A DNA stretch of 64,000 nucleotides from Nocardioides seonyuensis (lineage in GTDB: Bacteria; Actinomycetota; Actinomycetes; Propionibacteriales; Nocardioidaceae): the NCBI RefSeq assembly GCF_004683965.1, contig NZ_CP038436.1:3720001-3784000 (forward strand), written 5' to 3'. Each line of letters begins with the position of its first letter. The stretch's first letter is position 1. Both the position numbers and the translations under genes were made by a program. The notes under the pieces are model-generated. The model was given only the letters and a program-made list of their open reading frames with translations, was not told the DNA's origin and made no database searches. This document shows, one piece after another, positions 29,186 to 41,150 of this stretch.

Positions 29186-30154
29186 TCAACGACCCTCGTC
29201 CACTATCCGCACGAACGCTGCCGCGAGCAGGTCGGGGTCGTGGCGTGGCTCGCCACTGACCGCGAGGTCCTCGACGACGAGCCGCGCACCCCGCTCGGTG
29301 ACGACCTTCTCGAGCTCGTCCACCTCGGCTGCCACGCACGCGCGGTCGGCGAGAACCGTGTGGACCGGGAGGTCGGGTGCGTGCTCGAACAGCGCGGCCA
29401 GGTGGTCCTGGGGCCCGTAGCCGCTGGTCTCCCCCGTCTGCGCCTCGAGGTTGAGCACGACCACGAGCCGCCCCTCCGACTCGGTGAGCGCACGTCGGAG
29501 CCCCGGCACCATGAGGTGCGGGATCACCGACGTGAACCACGACCCGGGCCCCAGCACGACCCAGTCGGCGGTCCGGATCGCGTCGACCGCCTCGGGGCAC
29601 GCCTCGGGGTCGTGCGGCTCGAGAGCCACCGACTCGATGGTCCCCGGAGTCGTGGCCACCTCGACCTGGCCGCGTACGACGTCGACCGCGGCGTGGTCGT
29701 CAGCCCGGAGCCCGCGCACGCGCGCGGTGATGTCCATCGGGGTCGTCGCCATCGGCAGGACGCGTCCGTGCGCCCCCAGGAGGCGCCCGACGAGGTCGAG
29801 GCCACGGACGTGGTCCCCCATGAGCTCCCAGAGGGAGACGATGAGGAGGTTCCCGACGACGTGTCCCCTCATCTCGCCGTCGCCGGCGAAGCGGTGCTGC
29901 ACGACGTCGGCCCAGGTCTGGCCCCACTCGTCGTCACCGCACAGCGCCGCCAGCGCCATCCGCAGGTCGCCGGGTGGCAGGACGCCGAACTCGCCGCGGA
30001 GCCGTCCCGACGAGCCGCCGTTGTCGGCGACCGTCACCACCGCGGTGAGCTGGTCGATCGTGAGGTCGTCGTGGAGCCGCCGCAGGGCGGTCAGGGTCGC
30101 GGCCAGCCCGTGCCCCCCGCCGAGGGCGACCACCGACTGGGCAGTCTCGCGCAT
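29186..30154 (-). CDS. yvcK: YvcK/CuvA-like gluconeogenesis and morphology factor
   Basis: A 322-residue UPF0052/CofD-like protein. [15 protein letters not shown] is the nucleotide-sugar binding turn, and [12 protein letters not shown] and [15 protein letters not shown] are family signatures. Homologues bind UDP-sugars and are needed for growth on gluconeogenic carbon and for normal wall synthesis. The ATG at 30154 starts one base after rapZ ends; an upstream ATG at 30208 would overlap rapZ by 53 bases. Confidence 0.93.
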   Translation of the reverse strand: MRETAQSVVALGGGHGLAATLTALRRLHDDLTIDQLTAVVTVADNGGSSGRLRGEFGVLPPGDLRMALAALCGDDEWGQTWADVVQHRFAGDGEMRGHVVGNLLIVSLWELMGDHVRGLDLVGRLLGAHGRVLPMATTPMDITARVRGLRADDHAAVDVVRGQVEVATTPGTIESVALEPHDPEACPEAVDAIRTADWVVLGPGSWFTSVIPHLMVPGLRRALTESEGRLVVVLNLEAQTGETSGYGPQDHLAALFEHAPDLPVHTVLADRACVAAEVDELEKVVTERGARLVVEDLAVSGEPRHDPDLLAAAFVRIVDEGR

Positions 30155-30155
30155 C

Positions 30156-31046
30156 TCACTCCCTGCCGAGGTCTCGATGACTGGGCCGTGCGTCGTAGCC
30201 GAGCTCACGCAGTCGCTTGGCGATGACCTCGGTCATGGCCACGCTGCGGTGCTTGCCACCGGTGCAGCCGATGGCGACCTGGACGAACCGCTTGCCCTCG
30301 GTCTGGTAGCCCTGGGTGGCTGTCTGCAGGACGGGGAGGTACTGCTCGAGGAACTGCACCGCGCCGGGCTGGGAGAGGACGTACTCCGCCACGTCGGGAT
30401 CACGACCGTTGCCGGGTCGCAGCTCGGGGACCCAGTGGGGATTGGGCAGGAAACGCATGTCGGCGACCCAGTCGGCATCCACGGGGATGCCGTACTTGAA
30501 GCCGAAGCTGATCACCGTCACCTTCAGCTCGGTCGTCGACTGTGTCCCGAACATCTGGGAGACGCGGTCCTTGAGCTGGTTGACGTTGAAGGCGGAGGTG
30601 TCGAGGACGATGTCGGCGTCGCCCCGGAGGTCGGCCAGCGCGTTACGCTCGCGCCTGAGCCCGTCGAGGAGCCTGCCGCTGCCCTGGAGCGGGTGAGGGC
30701 GCCGGGCCGCTTCCTGGCGGCGCACCAGCACGTCGTCGGCGGCCTCGAGGAACAGCAGGGTGGTCGGGCGGCCGGTGACCTGCTGGTGGCGGTTGGCCTG
30801 GAGCGAGTCGAAGAACGCGCCGGAGCGGACGTCCACCACGGCTGCGATGGGCTGCTGGATGCCTCGGCTGTCGTCGACGAGGCGCACGACGTCACGGACC
30901 AGGGTAGGCGGCAGGTTGTCCACGACGAAGAAGCCGAGGTCCTCGAGCTCCTTGGCGGCGGTGCTGCGGCCGGCCCCTGTCATGCCTGTGACGATCACCA
31001 GGTCGCCCGGTGCCGGGGTGGCCGTGGGCGGTGTCTCCACCATCAT
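30156..31046 (-). CDS. rapZ: RapZ-like nucleotide-binding protein
   Basis: A 296-residue RapZ/YvcJ family protein. The P-loop is GMTGAGRST (about residue 21); the C-terminal domain holds [10 protein letters not shown], the conserved phosphate/sugar-binding block. In E. coli RapZ controls glucosamine-6-P synthase through small RNAs; the actinobacterial role is less defined. Start is ATG 31046 or the adjacent ATG 31043, which overlaps the uvrC stop (ATGATGA) after a GAGGAGG site. Confidence 0.93.
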   Translation of the reverse strand: MMVETPPTATPAPGDLVIVTGMTGAGRSTAAKELEDLGFFVVDNLPPTLVRDVVRLVDDSRGIQQPIAAVVDVRSGAFFDSLQANRHQQVTGRPTTLLFLEAADDVLVRRQEAARRPHPLQGSGRLLDGLRRERNALADLRGDADIVLDTSAFNVNQLKDRVSQMFGTQSTTELKVTVISFGFKYGIPVDADWVADMRFLPNPHWVPELRPGNGRDPDVAEYVLSQPGAVQFLEQYLPVLQTATQGYQTEGKRFVQVAIGCTGGKHRSVAMTEVIAKRLRELGYDARPSHRDLGRE

Positions 31047-33054
31047 TCCTCCTCGAGGATCTCGCCGGTGGCGGTGTTGATCCGGACCGGTGTCTCGGCT
31101 GCAGTCTTGCGGCTGGCGTCCGACTGGGCGAGCGCGCGCTTGATCGCGGCCGCGGTGGAGGGCCCGATGCCCGGCACCTGGGCGATCTCGGTGGGCTCGG
31201 CCGCGCGGAGCTTCTTCAGCGACCCGAAGTGCTTGAGAAGGGACTTGCGTCGGACCTCCCCCAGGCCCGGCACGTCGTCGAGGAGGGACTCGACCATCGT
31301 GCGCGAGCGGCGACCCCGGTGGTGTGTGATGGCGAAACGGTGGGCCTCGTCACGGACGCGCTGGAGGAGGTAGAGGCCCTCGGAGGTGCGCGGCAGGATG
31401 ACGGGGTCCTCCTCCCCCGGGACCCAGACCTCCTCGAGACGCTTGGCCAGTCCGCAGACCGGGATGTCGTTGATGCCGAGCTCGGCGAGGGCCTGCTGTG
31501 CCGCGGCGACCTGGGGTGGCCCTCCGTCGACGACCACCAGCCCCGGGGCGTAGGCGAACTTGCGGGGCCGACCTGTGTCGGGATCGACCAGCATCGGTCC
31601 GCTCTCGGTCGTGACCGACTCGCTGCGAGCCTGCTCGTCGAGCAGTCGCCGGAACCGCCTGGTGATCACCTGGTGCATGTGCGCGACGTCGTTCTGGGTG
31701 ACGGCGTCCTCGCCCGGCAGCGCCTTGATCACGAAGCGGCGGTACTCGCTCTTGCGGGCCAGGCCGTCCTCGAAGACGACCATGGACGCCACGACCTCGG
31801 TGCCCTGGAGGTTGGAGACGTCGTAGCACTCGATGCGCAGGGGGACGTCGTCGAGGCCGAGGGCCTGCTGGATCTCCTCCAGGGCGCGGTTGCGGGTGGT
31901 GAGGTCGCTGGCCCGCTTGGTCTTGTGGAGCACCAGCGCCTGGGCGGCGTTCTTCGCCACCGTCTCCTGCAAGGCGCGCTTGTCACCGCGCTGGGGCACC
32001 CGGATCGCCACGCGGCTCCCCCGCTGCTCCGACAGCATCTGCTCCAGCACGTCGGCGTCAGGGGGCCGCGCCGGGACGAGGATCTCGCGCGGGATCGAGT
32101 GGGCCGCCTCGTCGGCGTCCACCCCGCCGTAGAGCTGGAGCACGAAGTCCTGGACCAGGTCGGGAGTGCTGCCCTCGTCGGTGCGGTCGGCGACCCAGCC
32201 CCGCTGACCGCGGATCCGGCCACCGCGCACGTGGAAGATCTGCACGGCGACCTCGAGCGGGTCCTCGGCGAGGGCGATGACGTCGGCGTCGGTGTCGTCG
32301 GCGAGCACGACGACCTGCTTCTCCAGCGCCTTGTGCAACGCCCCCAGGTCGTCGCGCAGCCGGGCGGCCTTCTCGAAGTCGAGCGCCTCGGAGGCGGCGT
32401 ACATCTGCTGCTCCAGACGCCTCACGAACGGGCGGGTGTTGCCGGCCATGAAGTCGCAGAAGTCGTCGACGACCGCCCGGTGCTCCTCCGCGGTGACGTT
32501 GCCGACGCACGGAGCCACGCACTTGTCGATGTAGCCGAGCAGGCAGGGCCGGCCGATCTGGCTGGAACGCTTGAAGACGCCGTTGCTGCACGACCGCATG
32601 GGGAACACTCGGAGCAGCAGGTCGACGGTCTCGCGGATCGCCCAGGCGTGGCTGTAGGGGCCGTAGTAGCGGGTGCCTCGCCGCTTGGCGCCGCGGCCGA
32701 CCATGACCCGCGGGAACTCCTCACCGACCGTCACCGCGAGCCAGGGGTAGGACTTGTCGTCGCGGTACTTCACGTTGAAGCGCGGGTCGAACTCCTTGAT
32801 CCAGGAGTACTCCAGCTGGAGCGCCTCGACCTCGGTCGCGACCACCGTCCACTCGACGCTCGCACCGGTGCTGACCATCGAGGCGGTGCGGGGTGGAGGC
32901 CGCCGACGTCCTGGAAGTAGGAGGAGAGCCGGCTGCGGAGGTTCTTGGCCTTGCCGACGTAGATCACACGACCCTTGACGTCGCGGAAGCGATAGACCCC
33001 GGGACCGGTGGGAATCGACCCGGGAGCGGGTCGATATGAGCTGGGCGCGGGCAC
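31043..33054 (-). CDS. uvrC: UvrC excinuclease subunit, broken by an apparent frameshift near 32890
   Basis: UvrC makes both incisions in nucleotide-excision repair. The N-terminal part (33054 to about 32894) reads the GIY-YIG nuclease domain: [20 protein letters not shown] and [16 protein letters not shown]. After GGLHP the frame changes, and the rest of the protein ([16 protein letters not shown] onward, the Cys-rich [18 protein letters not shown] motif, RNase H-like [16 protein letters not shown] and C-terminal helix-hairpin-helix repeats) continues in another frame to 31043. A run of four G at 32890-32893 (plus strand) would restore the frame if it were five. Without the shift the product would be about 670 residues, the normal length. 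The leaderless promoter is intact. Confidence 0.9.
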
Positions 33055-33060
33055 CCGACA

Positions 33061-33066
33061 ACCCTA
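33061..33066 (-). promoter_or_regulatory. -10 element (TAGGGT), leaderless uvrC operon
   Basis: TAGGGT on the minus strand ends 6 bases before the uvrC GTG at 33054. This supports the GIY-YIG-containing start rather than an internal one. Confidence 0.55.
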
Positions 33067-33098
33067 CGAGGCGCCACCCACAGCGCCCGTCCAGCCCG

Positions 33099-33563
33099 TC
33101 AGGCGCGGGTGATGGTGTCGCCCTCGACCGAGATGTTCACGCTGCTGAGCGGACTCGTCGCGGGCCCCTGGAGCACCGAACCGTCCTCGAGGGAGAACTC
33201 GCTGCCGTGGCACCGGCACGGGATGACCCCGTCCGAGCTCGGGCTGACCGTGCAGCCCTGATGGGTGCAGGTGGCCGAGAACGCCTTGAAGTCGCCCTCG
33301 CTGGGCTGGGTCAGGACGACCTGGGCGGCCGACACGACGAAGCACCCTCCGACGGGCACCTCGCTCGTCGAGGCCAGGGGCTCCGGCGAACCGGACCCGG
33401 ACCCGGAGCCGGACTCCTCGGAGTCAGAGGAGGTGGGCTGGGGTTCCGCGGACGGGTCGGTGGCCGAGTCGGTCGAGTCACCGCAGGCGGCGAGGACCGG
33501 GACACCCACGGCGAGGGCAGCGGCGCCCGCGAGGGCATGGCGACGGTTGAGCTCGGCGGTCAT
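33099..33563 (-). CDS. Rieske [2Fe-2S] lipoprotein
   Basis: A 154-residue exported protein. [22 protein letters not shown] combines a Tat-like twin Arg with a lipobox ending at Cys27, so it should be lipid-anchored outside the membrane. A Ser/Gly/Glu-rich linker (about residues 28-65) leads to a Rieske domain with CTHQGCTV and CRCHGSEF, the two C-x-H/C-x-x-H-type cluster motifs. It may carry electrons in a small envelope redox chain; partners are not evident. The gene lies between uvrC and uvrA and its promoter overlaps the uvrA stop codon. Confidence 0.87.
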   Translation of the reverse strand: MTAELNRRHALAGAAALAVGVPVLAACGDSTDSATDPSAEPQPTSSDSEESGSGSGSGSPEPLASTSEVPVGGCFVVSAAQVVLTQPSEGDFKAFSATCTHQGCTVSPSSDGVIPCRCHGSEFSLEDGSVLQGPATSPLSSVNISVEGDTITRA

Positions 33564-33573
33564 GGGAAGGAGC

Positions 33574-36573
<3,000 letters not shown>

Positions 36574-36650
36574 AGGGCCCTTCCTGGGGATTCGGTGACG
36601 CCACGGTCGGCTCGAGCCGGCGTCGGGGGTACGGCGTCGCGCTCGACACT

Positions 36651-36666
36651 TCGAACACATGTTCGC
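36651..36666 (-). promoter_or_regulatory. LexA/SOS box upstream of uvrA
   Basis: TCGAAC-ACAT-GTTCGC matches the actinobacterial/Bacillus-type SOS box TCGAAC-N4-GTTCGA with one mismatch. It lies 78 bases before the uvrA GTG and 92 bases before the divergent ATG at 36758. LexA control of uvrA is the expected interpretation; the plus-strand gene could also be affected. Confidence 0.75.
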
Positions 36667-36757
36667 CCAGCGGGGGCGCGCACCGCAAGCCGCCACGCGC
36701 GGCCCTCACAGATGTTACGGGCTGCGCACAAGCCTCCGGATGTGTTGAATCGTCCTC

Positions 36758-37480
36758 ATGGCCACTCCCTCGGACACCCCGTCTCCCAGCCCTGCCGGCA
36801 CGACCCTCACGCTCCTCAGCAACGCCGACGAGGCCCTGCTCCGCACCGTCGACGCCCTCTCCCCCGAGGAGCTGGCGAAGCCGACCGATCTGCCCGGATG
36901 GAGTCGTGCCCACGTCGTTGCCCATGTCGCACTCAACGGCGAGGCGCTGGAGCGGGTCCTCACGGGTCGGCGCCAGGGGCGCCCCACGACCATGTACGAC
37001 TCTCAGCAGGCACGAGACGCCGACATCGAGACCCTCGCCGGTGGGGACGCCCGGGAGCTGCGCGACCGACTGTTCGCCGCGACCCACCGCTTCTCGGAGG
37101 CGGTCCGCGCGACCACGGCCTGGGAGGGCACGTTCGAGCGCACGCCAGGAGGGCAGCTCGTCCCTGTCGTCGCCGTGCCCGTCATGCGCCTGCGCGAGGT
37201 GGAGATCCACCACGCCGACCTCGGCAGCGGCTACTCCCACGCCGACTGGTCCCCGGAGTTCGCGGTGCAGCTGCTCGACTCCGTGGCGGGACGTTCGACC
37301 CCCGAGCCGTTCGTGGCCCGTGCGCCTGACCTCGACCTGGAGTGGGGCTTCGGCGAGGGCGACGACCGGCCGGTCGTCGTGGGCGACGCAACCGCTCTCG
37401 CCTGGTGGATCACCGGGCGCGGGACCGGCGAGGGCCTCTCGTGCGACACCGGGGCCTTGCCTACCATCGAGGGATGGTGA
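36758..37480 (+). CDS. DinB-fold, mycothiol-dependent maleylpyruvate isomerase-like protein
   Basis: A 240-residue protein of the MDMPI/DinB superfamily. The three zinc ligands expected for mycothiol-dependent isomerases are in place: His in GWSRAHVVAHVALN, then Glu and His in REVEIHHADLG. The C-terminal domain is the MDMPI_C type. True maleylpyruvate isomerases act in gentisate breakdown; no gentisate genes are here, so a general mycothiol S-transferase role is as likely. It overlaps the next gene by 7 bases. Confidence 0.78.
   Translation: MATPSDTPSPSPAGTTLTLLSNADEALLRTVDALSPEELAKPTDLPGWSRAHVVAHVALNGEALERVLTGRRQGRPTTMYDSQQARDADIETLAGGDARELRDRLFAATHRFSEAVRATTAWEGTFERTPGGQLVPVVAVPVMRLREVEIHHADLGSGYSHADWSPEFAVQLLDSVAGRSTPEPFVARAPDLDLEWGFGEGDDRPVVVGDATALAWWITGRGTGEGLSCDTGALPTIEGW
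37462..37467 (+). promoter_or_regulatory. Possible internal -10 (TACCAT) for the metallo-hydrolase gene
   Basis: TACCAT ends 6 bases before the ATG at 37474, inside the last codons of the preceding gene, so the hydrolase may have its own leaderless transcript. Confidence 0.4.
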
Positions 37481-38145
37481 CCTACGACGGTGACGTGACC
37501 CCGGGCGGCGAGCCCCAGACCCGGGACCTTGACGGCCTCACGCTGACCAAGGTCGCGGTCGACCCGGAGATGTCCAACAACTGCTACCTCCTGGAGTGCC
37601 AGGAGACCGGCGAGTGCGTGCTGGTCGACGCCGCAGCGGAGCCGGAGCGCCTGCTCGCGCTGATCGGCGACCGGGAGCTCACCGCGATCGTGACCACGCA
37701 CCAGCACTGGGACCACCACCGCGCCCTCGCCGAGGTGAAGGCTGCGCATCCGAGGGCCCTGGTGGTCGCCGGCGAGCCGGACGCCGACGACATCACGGAG
37801 CAGACCGGGGTCGAGGTCGATCGTCGGGTGGCCCACGGCGACCTGGTCGAGGTCGGCTCTTGCAAGCTGAGGGTCATCGCCCTCGAAGGACACACCCCGG
37901 GGTCGATCGCGCTCCACTGGAGTGGCGGTGACGGCCACCTCCTCACCGGCGACTCACTCTTCCCCGGCGGCGTCGGCAACACGTTCGGCGACGCCGAGGC
38001 CTTCAGGACCCTGGTCGAGGAGGTCTCCACGAAGGTCTTCGACACCTATGGCGACGCTGTGTGGTTCTACCCCGGCCACGGCGGGGACTCCACGCTCGGC
38101 GCGGAGCGGCCGCACCTCGACGAGTGGCGCGAGCGCGGCTGGTGA
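37474..38145 (+). CDS. Metallo-beta-lactamase fold hydrolase (glyoxalase II-like)
   Basis: A 223-residue protein. The metal motif is H76-x-H78-x-D80-H81 (TTHQHWDHH), with further ligands expected in EGHTPGSIALHW and LTGDSLF, and a terminal His in YPGHGGDST. It resembles hydroxyacylglutathione hydrolases and Rv1637c, which sits beside uvrA in M. tuberculosis, so the neighbourhood is conserved. The substrate could be a mycothiol thioester or persulfide. Start overlaps the MDMPI gene; a GTG at 37477 is an alternative. Confidence 0.83.
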   Translation: MVTYDGDVTPGGEPQTRDLDGLTLTKVAVDPEMSNNCYLLECQETGECVLVDAAAEPERLLALIGDRELTAIVTTHQHWDHHRALAEVKAAHPRALVVAGEPDADDITEQTGVEVDRRVAHGDLVEVGSCKLRVIALEGHTPGSIALHWSGGDGHLLTGDSLFPGGVGNTFGDAEAFRTLVEEVSTKVFDTYGDAVWFYPGHGGDSTLGAERPHLDEWRERGW

Positions 38146-38157
38146 TCACGGCCCGCG

Positions 38158-38163
38158 TACCCT
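38158..38163 (+). promoter_or_regulatory. -10 element (TACCCT), leaderless thioredoxin-rhodanese gene
   Basis: TACCCT ends 7 bases before the ATG at 38171. Confidence 0.5.
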
Positions 38164-38170
38164 CGAAGCC

Positions 38171-38842
38171 ATGAGTACGCGCGAGCTGACCCTCAACGAC
38201 TTCGAGCAGGCCGTGACCGGCGAGGGCATCGTCCTCGTGGACTTCTGGGCCGAATGGTGCGGTCCCTGCAAGCAGTTCGGGCCGATCTTCGAGGCCGCCT
38301 CGGAGAAGCACCCCGACATCACCTTCGCCAAGGTCGACACCGAGGCCGAGCAGCAGCTCGCCGGGATGGCGGGCATCACCTCGATCCCGACGCTGATGCT
38401 CTTCCGCGACGGCCTGCTGCTCTTCAACCAGGCCGGCGCGCTGCCCCCGCAGGCCCTCGAGGGCGTGATCCAGCAGGCGCGCGACCTCGACATGGACGCC
38501 GTGCGCGAGGAGGCCGCCGCCGCTCAGGCCGCTGCCGCCGAGGGGGAGGTCGCGCTCGACGACTTCGCTGCCGCCCACAGCGAGGGCGCCTACGTCCTCG
38601 ACGTGCGCGAGGCCGAGGAAGTCAGCTCCGGCAAGGTCCCGGGCGCCGTGCACGTGCCCATGAACAGCGTGCCTGACCACCTCGCCGAGCTGCCGAAGGA
38701 CCAGCCGGTCTACGTGGTCTGCGCCTCCGGCGGGCGGTCGCGCCAGGTCGCCGACTTCCTGCGCGCCCAGGGCGTGGACGCGCGCAACGTCACCGAGGGC
38801 ACCCAGGGGTGGGCCCAGCGCGGCTGGCCGCTCGACCGGTAG
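38171..38842 (+). CDS. Thioredoxin-rhodanese fusion protein
   Basis: A 223-residue cytosolic protein. Residues 1-107 are a thioredoxin with the redox centre WCGPC (Cys30, Cys33). An Ala/Glu-rich helix of about 25 residues links it to a C-terminal rhodanese domain with the persulfide loop CASGGRSR (Cys184) and a typical ending GWAQRGWPL. The fusion suggests that persulfide formed on the rhodanese Cys is reduced in cis by the thioredoxin. Its neighbour is a glyoxalase II/persulfide-dioxygenase-like hydrolase, so a role in thiol or sulfane-sulfur handling is likely, by inference. Confidence 0.87.
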   Translation: MSTRELTLNDFEQAVTGEGIVLVDFWAEWCGPCKQFGPIFEAASEKHPDITFAKVDTEAEQQLAGMAGITSIPTLMLFRDGLLLFNQAGALPPQALEGVIQQARDLDMDAVREEAAAAQAAAAEGEVALDDFAAAHSEGAYVLDVREAEEVSSGKVPGAVHVPMNSVPDHLAELPKDQPVYVVCASGGRSRQVADFLRAQGVDARNVTEGTQGWAQRGWPLDR

Positions 38843-38843
38843 G

Positions 38844-38873
38844 GCCCGGGTTTCGTGGGCGCCTCGCCCGGGC
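38844..38873 (+). terminator. Possible hairpin terminator after the thioredoxin-rhodanese gene
   Basis: GCCCGGG (38844-38850) and CCCGGGC (38867-38873) can pair around a 16-base loop, starting 2 bases after the stop codon. There is no U-run, as is common in high-GC genomes. Confidence 0.4.
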
Positions 38874-39000
38874 GACCCGCACGGCTCGGTGGACGCGGAA
38901 GTGATCGGCTTCGGACCAGCCGTCCGAGGTCTTGAAAGTCGTTGTCCACATCGTGGCGGGACCCCGGGTTTTCGGGGGCTGGTTGTCGGTGGTCTCCGGT

Positions 39001-39006
39001 TGTATT
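39001..39006 (+). promoter_or_regulatory. Possible -10 (TGTATT) of the HNH gene
   Basis: TGTATT lies 5 bases before the ATG at 39012. The spacer upstream (38843-39000) also holds a CCCCG/CGGGG hairpin at 38962-38977; I see no gene in it. Confidence 0.3.
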
Positions 39007-39011
39007 GAGAC

Positions 39012-40370
39012 ATGACCTCCTCCACCACCATCGCCGGCCCGGTGCCCGCGCGACCGGTGCTGGACGGGCTCAGCAGCACCCAGCTGATGGCTCACGCCGC
39101 CGAGGTCGAGCAGCTCGCCCGCCAGGTCGAGGTCGCCCGCCTCGAGGTCGCGCTGGAGTGGGCGATCACCCACCCAGTGGTCGAGAAGTCGTCCTCAGTC
39201 CTGGAAGCCCCCGACCACCCCGGCGGGGCGGGCACACCGGAGGTGGCCGCGTTCGCGACCGACACCCTCGCCGTCGCCATGGGCATCGCTCCCGCCGCCT
39301 CCTCCCGGCTGGTCGCCGACGCGCTCGACCTGTCGTTCCGCCTCCCCCTGCTGTGGGACCTCACCCGTGAGCTGAGGATCCCCGCCGCCCGGGCCCGCAG
39401 AGTCGCGGCCGCCACCCGCGACCTCTCGGCCGAGGGCGCCGCATGGGTGGACCGTCAGGTCGCCGCCGCCTCCGGGCGAGTGTCCTCGGCTCAGCTCGAC
39501 CGGATCGTCGCCCACGCCACCGCCCAGTTCGACCCCGACGCCCTCAAGACCCGCCAGGACCGCGCACGCGAGACCTGGGGCGTCGACCTGCACCACCCGG
39601 CGCCGGGTGACTTCGCCGGCACCTCCACGCTGACCGCCCGCGGCGACTCACTCGACCTGGCCCGGTTCCACGACGTCGTCAACGCCGAGGCCGACACCCT
39701 CGCCGCACTCGGTGACACCGACCCCCTCGGCCAGCGGCAGGCCAAGGCCCTCGGCGTGATCGCCGCCCAGCAGGCCGCCCTCGACCTCACCGGCCTCCTC
39801 TCCCCCGCTGGCGCTGCGGAGCAGAGCACGGCGAGGGACAAGGCGCTCGCCCGGGCCAACGCCAAGGTCAAGCTCTTCCTCCACGCCTCCCTCACCGATC
39901 TCCTGACCCGCGGACACGACGACCTGGTCGGCACCGCCGACACCCTCGGCCCCACCACCCTCACCAAGATCAAGGAGTGGGTCGGCCACTCCCGCGTCAC
40001 CATCACCCCCGTCCTCCACGTCGCCACCGACGACACCTGGACCATCGACCGGCACGACCCGCCACCCCGGATGGCCGAGACGGTCCGCCTGCGCGACGAG
40101 ACCTGCGTCTTTCCCCGCTGCGGCCGCCACGCCCGAGGCTGCGACCTCGACCACATCACCCCCTACTACACCGGACCACCAGACACCGGACCGCCCACCG
40201 AGTCAGGCGGCACGACCGCCGCCAACCTCGCTCCCCTGTGCCGGCGCCACCACCGGGCCAAGACCTCCGGCGCCTGGTCCTACCAACGCCTCGCAACCGG
40301 CACCTACCTGTGGACCGGCCCCGCCGGACTCACCACCCTCCTCACCCCCGACACCGTCATCGACCTCTGA
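39012..40370 (+). CDS. DUF222 (13E12-type) HNH endonuclease protein
   Basis: A 452-residue protein with an N-terminal, all-helical DUF222 domain (about residues 10-330) and a C-terminal HNH nuclease motif: CVFPRCGRHARGCDLDHI, then NLAPLCRRHHRAKT. The Cys residues probably bind structural zinc. This family is multi-copy in many Actinobacteria and related to the mycobacterial REP13E12 repeats, suggesting past mobility, but no flanking repeats or integrase are visible here. Biological role is unknown. Codon use is even more C-rich than its neighbours in the last third. Confidence 0.85.
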   Translation: MTSSTTIAGPVPARPVLDGLSSTQLMAHAAEVEQLARQVEVARLEVALEWAITHPVVEKSSSVLEAPDHPGGAGTPEVAAFATDTLAVAMGIAPAASSRLVADALDLSFRLPLLWDLTRELRIPAARARRVAAATRDLSAEGAAWVDRQVAAASGRVSSAQLDRIVAHATAQFDPDALKTRQDRARETWGVDLHHPAPGDFAGTSTLTARGDSLDLARFHDVVNAEADTLAALGDTDPLGQRQAKALGVIAAQQAALDLTGLLSPAGAAEQSTARDKALARANAKVKLFLHASLTDLLTRGHDDLVGTADTLGPTTLTKIKEWVGHSRVTITPVLHVATDDTWTIDRHDPPPRMAETVRLRDETCVFPRCGRHARGCDLDHITPYYTGPPDTGPPTESGGTTAANLAPLCRRHHRAKTSGAWSYQRLATGTYLWTGPAGLTTLLTPDTVIDL

Positions 40371-40430
40371 CGGGACGTGCGGCGTGGGGACCTCCGCGAC
40401 CCGAACTGCCGATGTGCGAGCCTCGCCGCG

Positions 40431-40988
40431 TCAGGGAGAGTCGCGGTACAGCGGCGCCGCCTCGCCGTACGGCACCTGTCGGACAGCGCCGGGGAGCGCG
40501 CTCGCGAGAGCCCGGAACGCGTCAGCAGAACACCCCACGGTGAACTCGATCTCCTCGTCGACCTCGCAGGCCACGCACCAGGCGTGATCCTCTGGCCAGA
40601 CGAGGTGAGGCTCTTGGTGGATGCCCTGCGAAGATCCGTACCAGGCCAACGCTGGGGCGTCCCTGAGTTCATCGACGCGCCCAGCGAAGAGCACCATCTC
40701 TCGTTCCGGGATTGGCAGGCGGGGTGCCTCTGGGACCGACGCCCTGCTCGTCCAGCCCTCCCAGATGGCGGCGTATCCAGTCATCGGAGTGGTCGTGTGA
40801 TCGACCAACGTCGCCAGTGCCGCGCGGAGAGCGGGCTCTTCGCCGTCGCGGTGGGCACCGTCGGCGAAGGCGATCCGCACATAGACGTCGAAGCCTGGTG
40901 GGCCGTAGCGAACGAGGTCCCACCAATCGACGTCCGGTTGAAGCAGCCATTGCGCGGAGTCCGCAGACTCGGCTGGTCGCACCGTCAT
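40431..40988 (-). CDS. Unrecognised 185-residue protein
   Basis: A cytosolic protein with no signal peptide or membrane segment. Aromatic-rich blocks such as DVDWWDLVRYGPPGFDVYVR near the N-terminus and IWEGWTSR in the middle, plus PALAWYGSS and DHAWCVACEVDEEIEFTVGC toward the end, look like a folded alpha/beta domain; three Cys lie in the last third. I do not recognise the family. It is convergent with the HNH gene (60-base gap) and the ATG at 40988 is chosen because codon bias falls off upstream. Confidence 0.6.
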   Translation of the reverse strand: MTVRPAESADSAQWLLQPDVDWWDLVRYGPPGFDVYVRIAFADGAHRDGEEPALRAALATLVDHTTTPMTGYAAIWEGWTSRASVPEAPRLPIPEREMVLFAGRVDELRDAPALAWYGSSQGIHQEPHLVWPEDHAWCVACEVDEEIEFTVGCSADAFRALASALPGAVRQVPYGEAAPLYRDSP

Positions 40989-41036
40989 GGTCCTCAGTCT
41001 GACCGAGCGCCGCACCCCACGCACTCATTCGCCGGC

Positions 41037-41126
41037 ATGCAAGGACCACCGGACCCCGACAGGATCCGCGAGATGGGCGATCGATACGGCGTCCGTGTCT
41101 TGGGGCCGCCGCTCGGTACGCAGTGA
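41037..41126 (+). pseudogene. C-terminal remnant of a cupin-domain gene
   Basis: In the spacer between two minus-strand genes, 29 plus-strand codons read QGPPDPDRIREMGDRYG and then VRVLGPPLG before a TGA. This is the usual C-terminal end of small actinobacterial cupin proteins (ARYGVEVLGPP type). The cupin barrel itself is missing, so it looks like a decayed or truncated gene. The rest of the 40989-41150 spacer holds nothing recognisable. Confidence 0.45.
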
Positions 41127-41150
41127 GCGGGCAGTGCACGCGCGTCGAAG

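Noticed and set aside
32885..32900. Programmed frameshift in uvrC
   Set aside because: The run is only four G and there is no stimulatory structure evident; sequencing error or mutation is the simpler explanation.
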